Below, in pieces: positions 28,012 to 36,822 of a DNA stretch of 64,000 bases. The stretch is from Picosynechococcus sp. PCC 7117 (GTDB taxonomy: Bacteria > Cyanobacteriota > Cyanobacteriia > Cyanobacteriales > MRBY01), in assembly GCF_001693275.1 (NCBI RefSeq), contig NZ_CP016477.1, positions 682,001 through 746,000 of the forward strand. The letters are read 5' to 3'. The position numbers were made by a program, and so were the translations under genes. Under the pieces are notes generated by a model that worked only from the letters and a program-made list of their open reading frames with translations, was not told the origin of the DNA and did no database searches. Within the stretch, counting starts at the first letter, position 1. Every line of letters starts with the position of its first letter.

Positions 28012-28053
28012 ACTGTAAACCCGCTCAATTCTTTTTCTTGTAAGGGTTGTTAC
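28012..28053 (-). promoter_or_regulatory. NtcA-activated promoter facing the Nit1C flavoprotein
   Basis: GTA-N8-TAC lies at 28040-28053 and is symmetric. Read on the minus strand it is followed after exactly 22 nt by TACAGT (28012-28017), which fits the TAN3T -10 box. This spacing is the consensus for class II NtcA promoters, and the predicted transcript would start about 25 nt before the flavoprotein ATG. In the plus direction no TAN3T lies at the right spacing, so the site is aimed at the flavoprotein, although it could also assist the operon 330 nt away. Rest of the 27983-28380 gap: no gene seen. Confidence 0.8.
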
Positions 28054-28380
28054 CGATCCCAGCGGTTTGTGATTACCCATAGGCGATCGATGAATTGCGA
28101 CCCAGTAGCTGCTATTTTGGTGGCCTAACCTAGCAAAATCAATAGTTCTTTTAGGACACAATCACTATCCTCTAATCAGGACAAAATCAGATAGCTATTA
28201 TCAAACAAGCTTGAATCTAGCCAAAAAGACAATCCAGAAATTGGCTTTTCAATCAAAAAACTATTCCTTTAAACAGAAGGTCTCCTTTTGTCAGCAATGA
28301 TACAGGTCGCCTTGAGTTCTCCCCTTACAGTAATGCACAACTCAACCCATTAAAACCAAGAAATCAAAGGAAAATTTACC

Positions 28381-28863
28381 ATGCCTGAAGTGACAATTCC
28401 TGCCCACCAGACCGGTGACTTTCTTGTCGATTACGAAGAAAAAGTTTTTCCTGATGTCCAAGCAGAGCCCGGCGAAAAAGCACTAATCACCTTTCACACA
28501 GTGGCTTTTGAAGGTTCTATTGGTTTAGTTAATTTATTACAAGCGAGTCGCCTCATTAAAAAAGGATTTGAAACGTCTGTGCTACTTTATGGCCCTGGGG
28601 TAACTTTAGGGGTGCAGCGGGGCTTCCCGAAGCTGGGCGATGAAGGATTTCCGGGGCACTTAGCCATGAATGATCGCCTGGTTAAGATTATGGAATCTGG
28701 CGGAAAAGTCTATGCTTGTCGCTTTGCACTGCAGGCTCTCTACGGTCATGGGGAAGCTTCCTTGATTCCTGGTATTCGCCCGATTAGTCCCTTGGATGTG
28801 ATGGATTTAATTTTAATGCACCGTAAAGAAGGGGCGTTTATTCTTGATACTTGGACAATGTAA
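28381..28863 (+). CDS. Nit1C nitrogen-starvation protein (MSMEG_0572 / Sll0783 family)
   Basis: A 160-residue protein of the Sll0783 family. The fold looks DsrE-like: '[20 protein letters not shown]', '[20 protein letters not shown]', '[17 protein letters not shown]'. In Synechocystis, sll0783 is strongly induced by nitrogen starvation and its mutant has impaired polyhydroxybutyrate accumulation. A ribosome site AAAGGA precedes the ATG. It is the first gene of the plus-strand Nit1C operon; the nitrilase follows after 160 nt. The biochemical role is unknown. Confidence 0.9.
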   Translation: MPEVTIPAHQTGDFLVDYEEKVFPDVQAEPGEKALITFHTVAFEGSIGLVNLLQASRLIKKGFETSVLLYGPGVTLGVQRGFPKLGDEGFPGHLAMNDRLVKIMESGGKVYACRFALQALYGHGEASLIPGIRPISPLDVMDLILMHRKEGAFILDTWTM

Positions 28864-29023
28864 AAATCAAGGGTTTTATTCCTGAAAATCCTAGAGAGTC
28901 TATCAGGCAACCTACAAATTTTTATGTTTAATAAAAATTTCTGGATATTTCAATCACTTTTTTGAAATATCTTTGGTTGCCAAATTCGTTTTTTGTGAGT
29001 TTGTTGTTTCCCTGGTAGCGACT

Positions 29024-30031
29024 ATGCTTGATTATTCAAAAACGATTCGGGCAGCAGCAGCACAAATCAGTCCGGTTTTGTTTAGTTGTGCAGATACAAC
29101 AGAAAAAATTCTAGAGACAATTACCCAAGCAGCCAAGGAGGGAGTGCAACTCATTGTTTTTCCAGAGACCTTTGTTCCTTACTACCCTTACTTTTCTTTT
29201 ATCGAGCCCCCAGTGCTGATGGGCAAAAGCCATCTCCAGCTCTATGAGCAAGCAGTCACAGTCCCTGGCCCAGTTACGGCAGCGGTGGCTGAAGCGGCCC
29301 AAGCCCATGACATGGTGGTGGTTTTAGGGGTGAATGAACGGGAGGAGGGTTCCCTTTACAATACCCAATTGATTTTTGATCACGATGGGACATTGCGCCT
29401 TAAGCGCCGCAAAATCACTCCCACCTACCATGAGCGAATGGTTTGGGGCCAGGGAGATGGGGCTGGTTTAACGACGGTCGATACGGCGGTGGGCCGTGTG
29501 GGTGCTTTAGCTTGTTGGGAGCACTATAATCCCCTTGCTCGCTATAGTCTGATGGCCCAACATGAGCAGATTCACTGTGGTCAATTTCCGGGATCTATGG
29601 TGGGGCAAATTTTTACGGAGCAAATGGAAGTGACCATGCGTCACCATGCCCTCGAATCCGGCTGTTTCGTAGTCAATGCAACGGGATGGCTCTCGGCAGA
29701 ACAGAAGGCCCAATTGACCAGCAATGAAAAGATGCACAAGGCCCTTAGTGGTGGTTGTTATACGGCCATTATTAGTCCTGAAGGCAAACACCTCTGTGAA
29801 CCTATTTATGAAGGGGAAGGTTTGGCGATCGCCGATTTAGATTTCTCCCTGATTACCAAACGCAAGCGAATGATGGATTCAGTGGGACATTACTCCCGCC
29901 CTGATCTATTCCAGGTACAACTCAATGACGCACCTTGGGCCACCCTCAACACGAGTTCCTTGCCCTTTCCCTCAGAAGTAACGCCACTGCCGAATACCCC
30001 GGCCCCAGATATTCCCGCCTCCTGTCCCTAA
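29024..30031 (+). CDS. Nitrilase of the Nit6803 type (Nit1C cluster)
   Basis: 335 residues from the ATG at 29024; the in-frame upstream extension from 28973 is hydrophobic and not conserved. The catalytic triad is E48 ('[16 protein letters not shown]'), K130 ('[13 protein letters not shown]') and C164 ('[14 protein letters not shown]'). Sequence is very close to Synechocystis Nit6803 (Sll0784), a nitrilase that hydrolyses aliphatic and aromatic nitriles to acid and ammonia. In the Nit1C cluster it is the gene tied to cyanide use. It follows the Sll0783-type gene and precedes the radical SAM gene by 24 nt. Confidence 0.95.
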   Translation: MLDYSKTIRAAAAQISPVLFSCADTTEKILETITQAAKEGVQLIVFPETFVPYYPYFSFIEPPVLMGKSHLQLYEQAVTVPGPVTAAVAEAAQAHDMVVVLGVNEREEGSLYNTQLIFDHDGTLRLKRRKITPTYHERMVWGQGDGAGLTTVDTAVGRVGALACWEHYNPLARYSLMAQHEQIHCGQFPGSMVGQIFTEQMEVTMRHHALESGCFVVNATGWLSAEQKAQLTSNEKMHKALSGGCYTAIISPEGKHLCEPIYEGEGLAIADLDFSLITKRKRMMDSVGHYSRPDLFQVQLNDAPWATLNTSSLPFPSEVTPLPNTPAPDIPASCP

Positions 30032-30055
30032 TCTAGCGCGCCATCACCCATCCCT

Positions 30056-31150
30056 ATGACTATGCCCATGGATAAACAACGTCTGATTACAGAACTCCAG
30101 TCCCACGGCCTCCGCCTCACAGAGACCACGATGACGGGACGCCAAGGGGGGGCAGGGCCTTCGGATCACCGGGCAGTGACCATTGGCGGGACCACCGTGA
30201 TGGTTCCTATCTATACGAATACCGCTGGGCGATCGCCTTACCATGCCACCCTAGATTCCCAACGGAGTGAAGCCAAGCTCCAAAAACATCACCAAGAAAT
30301 TGCCCCCATTACCCTGCAAGGACGTCCCAAATTCTACGACCTAGAGACAGCGGAAGGGATTCCCTACTGGAAAATTGCCCTTCTCCATAGCAACAATGTC
30401 CTCGCCACAACGGTGCAACAAACCTGTATGCGCTATCGGGACGAAAGCACGGCCTGTCAATTTTGTGCGATTGAAAAATCCCTAGAAGCAGAACAAACCA
30501 TTGCCCGCAAACTCCCGGAACAGTTAGCAGAGGTTGTGGAAGCGGCGGTGCGGCTCGATGGCATTGAGCAGGTCATCATGACCACAGGGACTCCCAACAC
30601 AGGCGATCGCGGTGCGGCTTACCTGACCAAATGTGCCGCTGCCATCACAGCAAAAGTCGATATTCCCATCCAAGCCCAATGTGAACCCCCCGCCGATTTT
30701 GTCTGGTTTGAGCGCTTAAAAGCCGCTGGTGTAGATAGTTTAGGAATGCACCTAGAGGCCGTTGATCCCGCAGTCCGTGCCAAAATCATGCCTGGCAAAG
30801 CAGAAGTCCCTGTTTCCTACTACTACCAAGCCTATGAAGCAGCAGTGCAAGTATTCGGTTGGGGCCAAGTCAGCACCTACCTGCTAGCCGGTTTAGGCGA
30901 TAGTTTTGCAACGCTTGTGACGGCGGCAGAAAAATTAGTCAGTCTTGGCGTTTATCCTTTTGTGGTACCTTTTGTCCCCATTTCTGGCACGCCCTTAGCA
31001 ACCCATCCAGCCCCTGATCCAGAGTTTATGTTCGCTCTCTACCAAAAGGTGGGTCAGATTCTCAAGGAAGCGGGAATGTCTTCCCAGGCAATCAAAGCCG
31101 GTTGTGCAAAATGCGGCGCCTGTTCCGCATTGTCTACCTTTGAAAATTAG
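30056..31150 (+). CDS. Nit1C radical SAM protein (MSMEG_0568 family)
   Basis: A 364-residue radical SAM enzyme. The cluster-binding cysteines are C124, C134 and C137 ('QQTCMRYRDESTACQFCAIE'), i.e. C-x9-C-x2-C instead of the canonical C-x3-C-x2-C. The barrel continues with 'IEQVIMTTGTPNTGDRG', 'IPIQAQCEPPADF' and 'VDSLGMHLEAVDPAVRAKIM', resembling the biotin synthase and lipoyl synthase fold. A C-terminal 'AGCAKCGACSAL' could bind a second cluster. Three Met codons (30056, 30062, 30068) could start it; no strong ribosome site decides. The reaction is unknown. Confidence 0.9.
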   Translation: MTMPMDKQRLITELQSHGLRLTETTMTGRQGGAGPSDHRAVTIGGTTVMVPIYTNTAGRSPYHATLDSQRSEAKLQKHHQEIAPITLQGRPKFYDLETAEGIPYWKIALLHSNNVLATTVQQTCMRYRDESTACQFCAIEKSLEAEQTIARKLPEQLAEVVEAAVRLDGIEQVIMTTGTPNTGDRGAAYLTKCAAAITAKVDIPIQAQCEPPADFVWFERLKAAGVDSLGMHLEAVDPAVRAKIMPGKAEVPVSYYYQAYEAAVQVFGWGQVSTYLLAGLGDSFATLVTAAEKLVSLGVYPFVVPFVPISGTPLATHPAPDPEFMFALYQKVGQILKEAGMSSQAIKAGCAKCGACSALSTFEN

Positions 31151-31164
31151 GGAGGTTACGGGAA

Positions 31165-31683
31165 ATGAGCCGTCAACGATTTCAGTTTGAACTCGCCCAG
31201 TCTGCGGCGGAAATTCGCGCCTATTTTGCCCTGAGACGGGATATTTTTTGTGAAGAACAGGGAATTTTTACGGGCAATGATTTTGATGACCTCGATCCCA
31301 TTGCCTATCCGATTGTCGCTTTAGATAAGAGCTCATCCCCCCAGAGTAAGGTGGTTGGGGTTGTGCGCATCTACGAAAGTGAGCCCCAGGTTTGGTATGG
31401 TGGCCGCCTGGGAGTCCAGCCAGAGTTTCGGCGCGTGGGACGCATTGGTAAGGGGTTAATCTACAAAGCGGTCACAACGGCCCATGGTTGGGGCTGTACT
31501 AAGTTTCTGGCGACGGTACAGCTACAGAATGTGCGTTTTTTCCAGCGGCAACATTGGCATTCTCTCGCGGAAATGGACATTTGCGATCGCCCCCATCATC
31601 TTATGGAGGCAGATTTAAACTTTTACCCACCGGCAGTGAATCCCCGACCCCAACTTGACCTAGGGACTTGGCTCGTTTCCTAA
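31165..31683 (+). CDS. Nit1C GNAT-family N-acetyltransferase (MSMEG_0567 / Sll0786 family)
   Basis: A 172-residue GNAT-fold protein: 'IRAYFALRRDIFCEEQGIFT', 'KVVGVVRIYESEPQVWYGGR', 'GVQPEFRRVGRIGKGLIYKA' (acetyl-CoA pyrophosphate loop R/Q-x-x-G-x-G/A variant) and 'QNVRFFQRQHWHSL'. An AGGGAGG ribosome site precedes the ATG. It is the fourth gene of the operon and follows the radical SAM gene by 14 nt. In some other Nit1C clusters it is fused to the AIR-synthase-like domain; here the two are separate. Acceptor substrate unknown. Confidence 0.88.
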   Translation: MSRQRFQFELAQSAAEIRAYFALRRDIFCEEQGIFTGNDFDDLDPIAYPIVALDKSSSPQSKVVGVVRIYESEPQVWYGGRLGVQPEFRRVGRIGKGLIYKAVTTAHGWGCTKFLATVQLQNVRFFQRQHWHSLAEMDICDRPHHLMEADLNFYPPAVNPRPQLDLGTWLVS

Positions 31684-31709
31684 AGGAAAAAATAATCGAA
31701 ATACTTGGC

Positions 31710-32687
31710 GTGAACATCACTTTACCCCAGTTGGCAGAGACCCTACGCCACAATTTGGGCCTTTTACATAAACGGGATATTCAACTCGCTTCCCGGCAAT
31801 TTCAACGGCAATTTACAGCCCAGGGGCAAGCCATTCGCCTTGGGGATGATTGTGCAGCCATTCCCGACCAAGCTGGTTTTCTCCTTCTCGCCGCAGAGGG
31901 CATGAGCCCCGCATTGGTGCAACAGGATCCATGGTTTGCGGGCTGGTGTGGGGTGCTCGTAAATGTCAGTGATATTTATGCCATGGGGGGACGGCCCTTG
32001 GCGGTTGTGGATGCTCTGTGGGCCTGTGGAGATCAGCAGGCGCGGCAGATTTGGGACGGGATGCAGGCAGCGGCAGAAAAGTTTCAGGTACCGATTGTTG
32101 GGGGGCATACCAATACCCACAGTGAATACGATGCCTTGGGGGTCGCGATTCTCGGTCGGGCAAAACGACTGATTACCAGTTTTGATGCCCAGGTGGGCGA
32201 TCGCCTCGTGTTAGTCGCTAATTTTGAAGGGCAACCCCGGCCCCACCTCCCCTACTGTTGGGATGCCGCCACCCAGGCCGCTCCAGCGCAACTCCAGGCC
32301 CAATGGGATTTATTACCGCTCTTGGCCGAACGGGGTTTATGTAGCGCTGGCAAAGATGTCAGTATGGGGGGAATTATCGGCACAACTTTGATGCTCTTGG
32401 AAACGTCTAATTGCGGTGCGATCTTGGATATTGGCGCAGTTCCCTGTCCACCACAGCTCGATTTGCAACAATGGCTCCTCAGTTTTCCGAGCTACGGTTT
32501 TTTGCTGACCGTGCCCCCAGAGCAGGTCTCTGAAGTAGAAATGTTGTGCGAAGATCAGGGGTTAGTCGCTCAGGCGATCGCCACCATTACCCCAGGCCAC
32601 ACCTTGACCCTTAAACTGGGGGAAACTAGCCTCGATTTTTGGCACCTCGACTATGTTCCGCTCACTGGCTTTACCGGAGGCTCCTAA
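31710..32687 (+). CDS. Nit1C AIR-synthase-related protein (Sll0787 family)
   Basis: A PurM/ThiL/SelD-like ATP-binding protein of about 325 residues. Seen: 'IRLGDDCAAIPDQAGFLLLA' (metal and ATP-binding Asp pair), 'WCGVLVNVSDIYAMGGRPLA', 'IVGGHTNTHSEYDALGVAIL' and 'SAGKDVSMGGIIGTTLMLLE'. The start is uncertain. GTG at 31710 gives a family-like N-terminus but has no close ribosome site; a TTG at 31668 would overlap the GNAT gene. Family members phosphorylate or activate amide-type substrates with ATP. It is 26 nt after the GNAT gene and 5 nt before the next gene. Confidence 0.85.
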   Translation: MNITLPQLAETLRHNLGLLHKRDIQLASRQFQRQFTAQGQAIRLGDDCAAIPDQAGFLLLAAEGMSPALVQQDPWFAGWCGVLVNVSDIYAMGGRPLAVVDALWACGDQQARQIWDGMQAAAEKFQVPIVGGHTNTHSEYDALGVAILGRAKRLITSFDAQVGDRLVLVANFEGQPRPHLPYCWDAATQAAPAQLQAQWDLLPLLAERGLCSAGKDVSMGGIIGTTLMLLETSNCGAILDIGAVPCPPQLDLQQWLLSFPSYGFLLTVPPEQVSEVEMLCEDQGLVAQAIATITPGHTLTLKLGETSLDFWHLDYVPLTGFTGGS

Positions 32688-32692
32688 ATTCT

Positions 32693-32980
32693 ATGCCAGC
32701 CGTTACTTTTGATATTGTTTGGCCCGACGGCTCCCAGGATCAATTTTATTCTCCCTCCACCGTCGTCCATGACTACTTTCAGGTGGGACAAGGCTACGCC
32801 CTGGCGGATTTTGTGCATCGCTCCCAAACGGCCCTCACCCTTGCCAGTAAGCGGGTCGAACAGCGCTATGGTAGCCCCTGTTCCCTGGCCCTGAGGCAAC
32901 TCCAACGTGTTGAACAAAAGGCTAGTACATTCATGGATCAACCCAATGCCCAGGTCACAATCTTGGCGAATGATCACTAA
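32693..32980 (+). CDS. Nit1C small protein (MSMEG_0570 family)
   Basis: A 95-residue protein from the ATG at 32693; the longer open frame from 32639 is a shadow of the gene before it. It carries the family blocks 'VTFDIVWPDGSQDQFYSPST', 'VVHDYFQVGQGYALADFVHR' and 'SQTALTLASKRVEQRYGSPC'. It is a marker gene of the Nit1C cluster, with no known activity. It starts 5 nt after the AIR-synthase-like gene and ends 4 nt before the lipoprotein gene, so all belong to one transcript. Confidence 0.88.
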   Translation: MPAVTFDIVWPDGSQDQFYSPSTVVHDYFQVGQGYALADFVHRSQTALTLASKRVEQRYGSPCSLALRQLQRVEQKASTFMDQPNAQVTILANDH

Positions 32981-32984
32981 TCCC

Positions 32985-33476
32985 ATGGAAAAGTTTTGGC
33001 CGTTGGCGATCGCCGCTATGGGATTGATCTTGGGGGGCTGTGGTCGAGCCTTGTTCTATCAGCCCCAGATTGCCACGGGGGGAATTAATAGTAATTTTGC
33101 CGAAGAATTTCCGAGCTACAGCGGTGATGGCCGTTATCTCGCCTTTGCCTCAGAACGGGATGGCCGCCGCAATATTTTTCTCTACGATCTCCAGACTAAT
33201 CAATTAGTTAACCTGCCTAATCTCAACCGCCGCGACTCTAGCCAAGACCAACCGGATCTCAGTGAAGATGGCCGTTTTATCGCCTATGTTTCCACCGAAC
33301 GGGGCCGCCAGGATGTGTTTGTCTATGACCGCAACCAGGGGCGATCGCAGTTGTTAACGGTGAATTTGCGGGGTTCGGTACAAAATCCCACCATTAGCGG
33401 CGATGGACGTCGGGTCGCTTTTCAGAGCAACGAACGGGGGCAATGGAATTTGATGCTGGTGGACGTGACTCCCTAA
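32985..33476 (+). CDS. TolB-like beta-propeller lipoprotein
   Basis: About 163 residues from the ATG at 32985 (ATG at 32970 is possible but overlaps the gene before). The N-terminus 'MEKFWPLAIAAMGLILGGC' is a textbook lipoprotein signal with lipobox L-G-G-C. Three TolB/WD40-like repeats follow ('RYLAFASERDGRRNIFLYDL', 'GRFIAYVSTERGRQDVFVYD', 'RRVAFQSNERGQWNLMLVD'). It begins 4 nt after the last Nit1C gene, so it is cotranscribed with it. It is a paralogue of the gene at 6309-6824, which is coupled to pedR. Function unknown. Confidence 0.82.
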   Translation: MEKFWPLAIAAMGLILGGCGRALFYQPQIATGGINSNFAEEFPSYSGDGRYLAFASERDGRRNIFLYDLQTNQLVNLPNLNRRDSSQDQPDLSEDGRFIAYVSTERGRQDVFVYDRNQGRSQLLTVNLRGSVQNPTISGDGRRVAFQSNERGQWNLMLVDVTP

Positions 33477-33499
33477 CGGAAACCGGACTGCGCTATGGT

Positions 33500-33922
33500 C
33501 TATAGATCAGAATGGTGTTGCCTTGACCGGAGGCGTTTATGGATCGCAGACAGTTGGTCGCGGGCATAGTGAGGACAGTGGGGCACGGGAATATTCACAT
33601 TCGGCCAATCTGCGAGATCCGCACAGGGGCAGCCATTTTTCAAACCCACTGCATCGAAGGGCATCGGCATCGCACAGCGGGGACAATCGGCAATATCCCA
33701 CCGCTCTGAGAGCAAATCCGCGATGGTTTGGGTTGTACCCTGGAGATAACAGTCACGGTTTGCGTTGAGGTCTTGCCAACAGGCCTCAAAATCTGGGGAA
33801 TATTGATTTCCTTCAAGCACGGTCATCGGTAAAATTTGGCGATCGCCCTTGGGGCAAATCACCGGTTTGCCCACCTGAAACCAGTAGGCTAAATATTGTT
33901 TAACTTGATTCACGGTCGCCAT
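33500..33922 (-). CDS. Cyanobacterial hypothetical protein with Cys-rich zinc-ribbon-like patch
   Basis: About 140 residues from the ATG at 33922. The N-terminus ('VNQVKQYLAYWFQVGKPVIC') is helical. A central part has 'CWQDLNANRDCYLQGTTQTI', and a late Cys-rich stretch 'DCPRCAMPMPFDAVGLKNGC' then 'PC' could bind zinc. It ends near 'VPHCPHYARDQLSAIHKRLR'. I recall similar cyanobacterial proteins without a function. It converges on the lipoprotein gene (23 nt between stops), and no terminator was resolved there. Confidence 0.68.
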   Translation of the reverse strand: MATVNQVKQYLAYWFQVGKPVICPKGDRQILPMTVLEGNQYSPDFEACWQDLNANRDCYLQGTTQTIADLLSERWDIADCPRCAMPMPFDAVGLKNGCPCADLADWPNVNIPVPHCPHYARDQLSAIHKRLRSRQHHSDL

Positions 33923-34090
33923 ATATCTATCTTCTTCCTGCTGCATATCAATTCCTAAAGCTACGCCGTCCCCATCGTCCCTATCCTATCGAGAAAAAAG
34001 AAGACCCGTGGCGATCGCCTCCGTCTGAGCCTCGAAAAGCAATTTTTTTTAAGATCGTTTTTAGATTTAAGCCCATCACCGCCTTTTTAT

Positions 34091-35143
34091 ATGAATTTTT
34101 GTGAACCACCCCACAGTGGCTACCACTGGGATCACCACACCCCCCGTTTCTTTGAAGGTTGGTACTTTCGTGTCACCTTGCCGGAGTTGGGTGATAATTT
34201 TGCCTTCATGTATTCCATCGAAGATCCCCTCGGCGATCGCCCCCATAGTGGTGGTGCCGTGCAAGTTCTGGGCCTCCAGGATGAATATCTCTGGCGCACC
34301 TTACCGAACGTCAAAAATTTTTGGGCAGATCATCAACGCCTCGCCCTGGGCCATTGGCGACATTGCCCCCCCAATTTAAAACCCCAACGCCTCGCCCCCA
34401 GGGTTTTTCAGGAGAAAATTCACGAAGGCTACCAGGCAACGGCAACCCTCAACCAAGGCCATATTATCGACCCAGGCACCGGAGAAATTTGCCAGTGGCA
34501 CTACGAAACAAAGCCGATCTACGGTTGGGGAAAGCCCGCTAAGCCCACCGCCAATTGGTATTCTTTTTTGCCTATTTACGATCCCGGTTGGCAGGTGTTG
34601 CTGGCCCATGGGTTGAGTACGGGTTGGATCGAATGGCAGGGCAAGCGCTACGACTTTAGAGATGCCCCGGCCTATAGCGAAAAAAATTGGGGCAAATCCT
34701 TTCCAAAGGCTTGGTTTTGGCTCAATTGCAATGCTTTCAAGGAAGAAAAAGATCTCGCCCTCACTGCCGCTGGTGGCATTCGTCAAATTTTAGCGAGGGA
34801 AGAGGAAGTGGGCTTAATTGGCATTCACCACCACGGAAAATTTTATGAATTTGCCCCCTGGACAAGCAATCTTACTTGGCAGTTTTCGCCCTGGGGAAGT
34901 TGGGAAATGACCGCAGGCGATCGCCAAGGGTTTACGGTTCACCTCAGCGGGAAAACCGACCTACCGGGACAACCCCTGCGAGCACCGACCCACACGGGCC
35001 TACGGTTTTGTTGTCAGGATACCCTGCGGGGCCAAATTTCTCTCGAACTATTCGCCCCGGACAAAACGCCCCTCATCCAAGCAACGAGCGATCTGGGGGG
35101 GTTAGAAGTGGGGGGACAGTGGTGGCGGCGCGATTTTGACTAA
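34091..35143 (+). CDS. Tocopherol cyclase (VTE1 / Slr1737 type)
   Basis: A 350-residue enzyme that closes the chromanol ring in vitamin E synthesis. Diagnostic blocks are '[20 protein letters not shown]', '[20 protein letters not shown]', '[20 protein letters not shown]', '[20 protein letters not shown]' and the C-terminal '[14 protein letters not shown]'. It should act at the thylakoid or plastoglobule-like surface. Its 3' end overlaps the converging pdxA gene by 71 nt. Both C-termini look family-like, so the overlap seems real. Confidence 0.93.
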   Translation: MNFCEPPHSGYHWDHHTPRFFEGWYFRVTLPELGDNFAFMYSIEDPLGDRPHSGGAVQVLGLQDEYLWRTLPNVKNFWADHQRLALGHWRHCPPNLKPQRLAPRVFQEKIHEGYQATATLNQGHIIDPGTGEICQWHYETKPIYGWGKPAKPTANWYSFLPIYDPGWQVLLAHGLSTGWIEWQGKRYDFRDAPAYSEKNWGKSFPKAWFWLNCNAFKEEKDLALTAAGGIRQILAREEEVGLIGIHHHGKFYEFAPWTSNLTWQFSPWGSWEMTAGDRQGFTVHLSGKTDLPGQPLRAPTHTGLRFCCQDTLRGQISLELFAPDKTPLIQATSDLGGLEVGGQWWRRDFD

Positions 35144-36149
35144 TGCTGACGGCCAGTTTAATCGCTTCTTTCATGCTGGTGGGATTGGCGCTGCCTTGCC
35201 CCGTAATGTCGAAGGCGGTGCCGTGGTCGGGGGAAGTCCGAATAAAGGGTAAACCGATGGTGGTATTGATCGCGTAGTCAAAGGCCATCAGTTTGACGGG
35301 AATCAACCCCTGGTCATGGTAAAGGGCCAGATACGCATCGGCGGCGGGTTTGAATTCTGGTTTGCCATACCAAGCCTTACCTGCATTGACCCACATCGTA
35401 TCGGGGGGATAAAGCCCCAATAAATTAGCCTTCGGATATTGTTGTCGTACTCTCTGGAGCCAATCGTCTAACCAGTCCATTTCTTCGGTGCCCAATTGGC
35501 CATTTTCGCCACTGTGGGGATTTAAGCCGGCGATCGCCACCTGGGGATTTTCTAACCCAAAATCCTGCTGGAGCGACTCTAAAAGAAGACTAAGTTTCAA
35601 ATCCATCAGCCCTGGATTCAAGGTTTCCGGCACCGCTTTTAGGGGAATGTGGGTCGTCGCTAGCAGGCTCCGCAATGTCCAGCCCGTATAGGGCGATTTG
35701 CCAATAAAAGCCATGCCATAGTGGATGGTTTGGCTCTTTTGGGCGAGGACTTCCGTTTGGCCGAGGTAGTCGTGGCCCGCTGCTTTCCAGAGGGATTTAG
35801 CAATGGGGGCGGTGACAATCCCCGAAAATTCTCCCTCCAGGGTTTTTTCAATCGCCGTGTCGAGGTACCGGAAAGCGCGATCGCCTGTTTCTGCCGAACC
35901 TTCTCCCCAGGTGAAATTTCTCAGAAATTCATTGCCACTGGGTTCGACAATCTCTAACTCACTGGGATCAAGGAGATCAGATTCCGTCCGAGTTTTGAGA
36001 TGCTGATAGGTTTTTTCGAGCAAGGGGCGATCGCCAATGACCGTCATCGAACAAAGTGCTCTAATTTCTGGATCCGCCAGAGCTTTTAAAAGTACCTCTG
36101 GGCCAATCCCGACCGGATCACCAATAGTCAAAGCGAGGCGAGTTTTCAT
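35073..36149 (-). CDS. pdxA: 4-hydroxythreonine-4-phosphate dehydrogenase PdxA
   Basis: A 358-residue enzyme of pyridoxal phosphate synthesis. It oxidises 4-phosphohydroxy-L-threonine with NAD. Seen: '[20 protein letters not shown]', '[20 protein letters not shown]', '[20 protein letters not shown]', '[20 protein letters not shown]' and '[19 protein letters not shown]'. The metal-binding His residues are in the HxxH-like and YHDQG blocks. The last 20 residues or so run antisense into the tocopherol cyclase gene. It may use the upstream 36-bp repeat region as leader. Confidence 0.95.
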   Translation of the reverse strand: MKTRLALTIGDPVGIGPEVLLKALADPEIRALCSMTVIGDRPLLEKTYQHLKTRTESDLLDPSELEIVEPSGNEFLRNFTWGEGSAETGDRAFRYLDTAIEKTLEGEFSGIVTAPIAKSLWKAAGHDYLGQTEVLAQKSQTIHYGMAFIGKSPYTGWTLRSLLATTHIPLKAVPETLNPGLMDLKLSLLLESLQQDFGLENPQVAIAGLNPHSGENGQLGTEEMDWLDDWLQRVRQQYPKANLLGLYPPDTMWVNAGKAWYGKPEFKPAADAYLALYHDQGLIPVKLMAFDYAINTTIGLPFIRTSPDHGTAFDITGQGSANPTSMKEAIKLAVSISQNRAATTVPPLLTPPDRSLLG

Positions 36150-36180
36150 AGGGGAGAATAGTCAATGAATAAAAAAATCC

Positions 36181-36250
36181 TCCCTAGAGGGAAGTGCCGA
36201 AGGCGGAGGGTGCATGTCCCTAGAGGGAGGTGCCGAAGGCGGAGGGTATG
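36181..36250. repeat. Two-copy tandem repeat, 36 bp and 34 bp
   Basis: Two adjacent near-identical units share TCCCTAGAGGGA (a perfect palindrome) followed by GTGCCGAAGGCGGAGGGT. Unit 1 spans 36181-36216 and unit 2 spans 36217-36250, differing by one substitution and a 2-nt deletion. They lie between pdxA (starting at 36149, leftward) and the msrB stop (36258). Similar 'GTGCCGAAGGCGGAGGG' units look like a dispersed intergenic repeat; no other copy was noticed in this window. Confidence 0.85.
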
Positions 36251-36257
36251 AGGGCGT

Positions 36258-36659
36258 CTACTCGGCCTTCGGTTCAAACTTCAGGGCCACGGAATTGATA
36301 CAGTAGCGCAAGCCCGTAGGAGGGGGGCCATCGTTAAATACGTGACCCAGGTGGGCATCACATTTCGCGCAGAGCACTTCTGTCCGCTTCATAAAGAAAC
36401 TAAAGTCATTTTTTTCGGCGATCGCCTGATCATTGACCGGTTGCCAATAGCTCGGCCAGCCAGTACCCGAATTAAACTTCGTCTCCGAGGTAAACAGGGG
36501 CGCACCACAGCACACACAATTGTAGGTGCCTTCCCCCTTAAAATCGTGATATTCACCCGTAAAGGCCCGTTCGGTGCCATGTTTGCGGGTAACTTTGTAG
36601 GCCTCTGGGGAAAGTTGCGCTTGCCATTCGGCGTCAGTTTTGACAACTTTGTCGGTCAT
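36258..36659 (-). CDS. msrB: Peptide-methionine (R)-S-oxide reductase MsrB
   Basis: 133 residues from the ATG at 36659, with a GGAG ribosome site about 11 nt upstream; a longer reading from 36710 is not supported. It reduces the R isomer of methionine sulfoxide in proteins. The zinc pairs are '[10 protein letters not shown]' and '[20 protein letters not shown]'; the catalytic Cys is in '[11 protein letters not shown]'. Preceding blocks '[12 protein letters not shown]' and '[15 protein letters not shown]' are typical. Length is normal. The tandem repeat lies just downstream. Confidence 0.95.
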   Translation of the reverse strand: MTDKVVKTDAEWQAQLSPEAYKVTRKHGTERAFTGEYHDFKGEGTYNCVCCGAPLFTSETKFNSGTGWPSYWQPVNDQAIAEKNDFSFFMKRTEVLCAKCDAHLGHVFNDGPPPTGLRYCINSVALKFEPKAE

Positions 36660-36822
36660 GGTGGTGTTTTGTCTCCAAAAGTGAGGTTGCACTGCTTTGT
36701 ATCGTAACAAGATCGACTAGGGGAAAACAGGTGAGAAATCCCCCAATGGATGTTGTGGGGTCGGGGCTTTCGGCTATACTCAACAAGGTTTTTTTATTCA
36801 AGTTCAAGGAGAGCGCCAAAAG

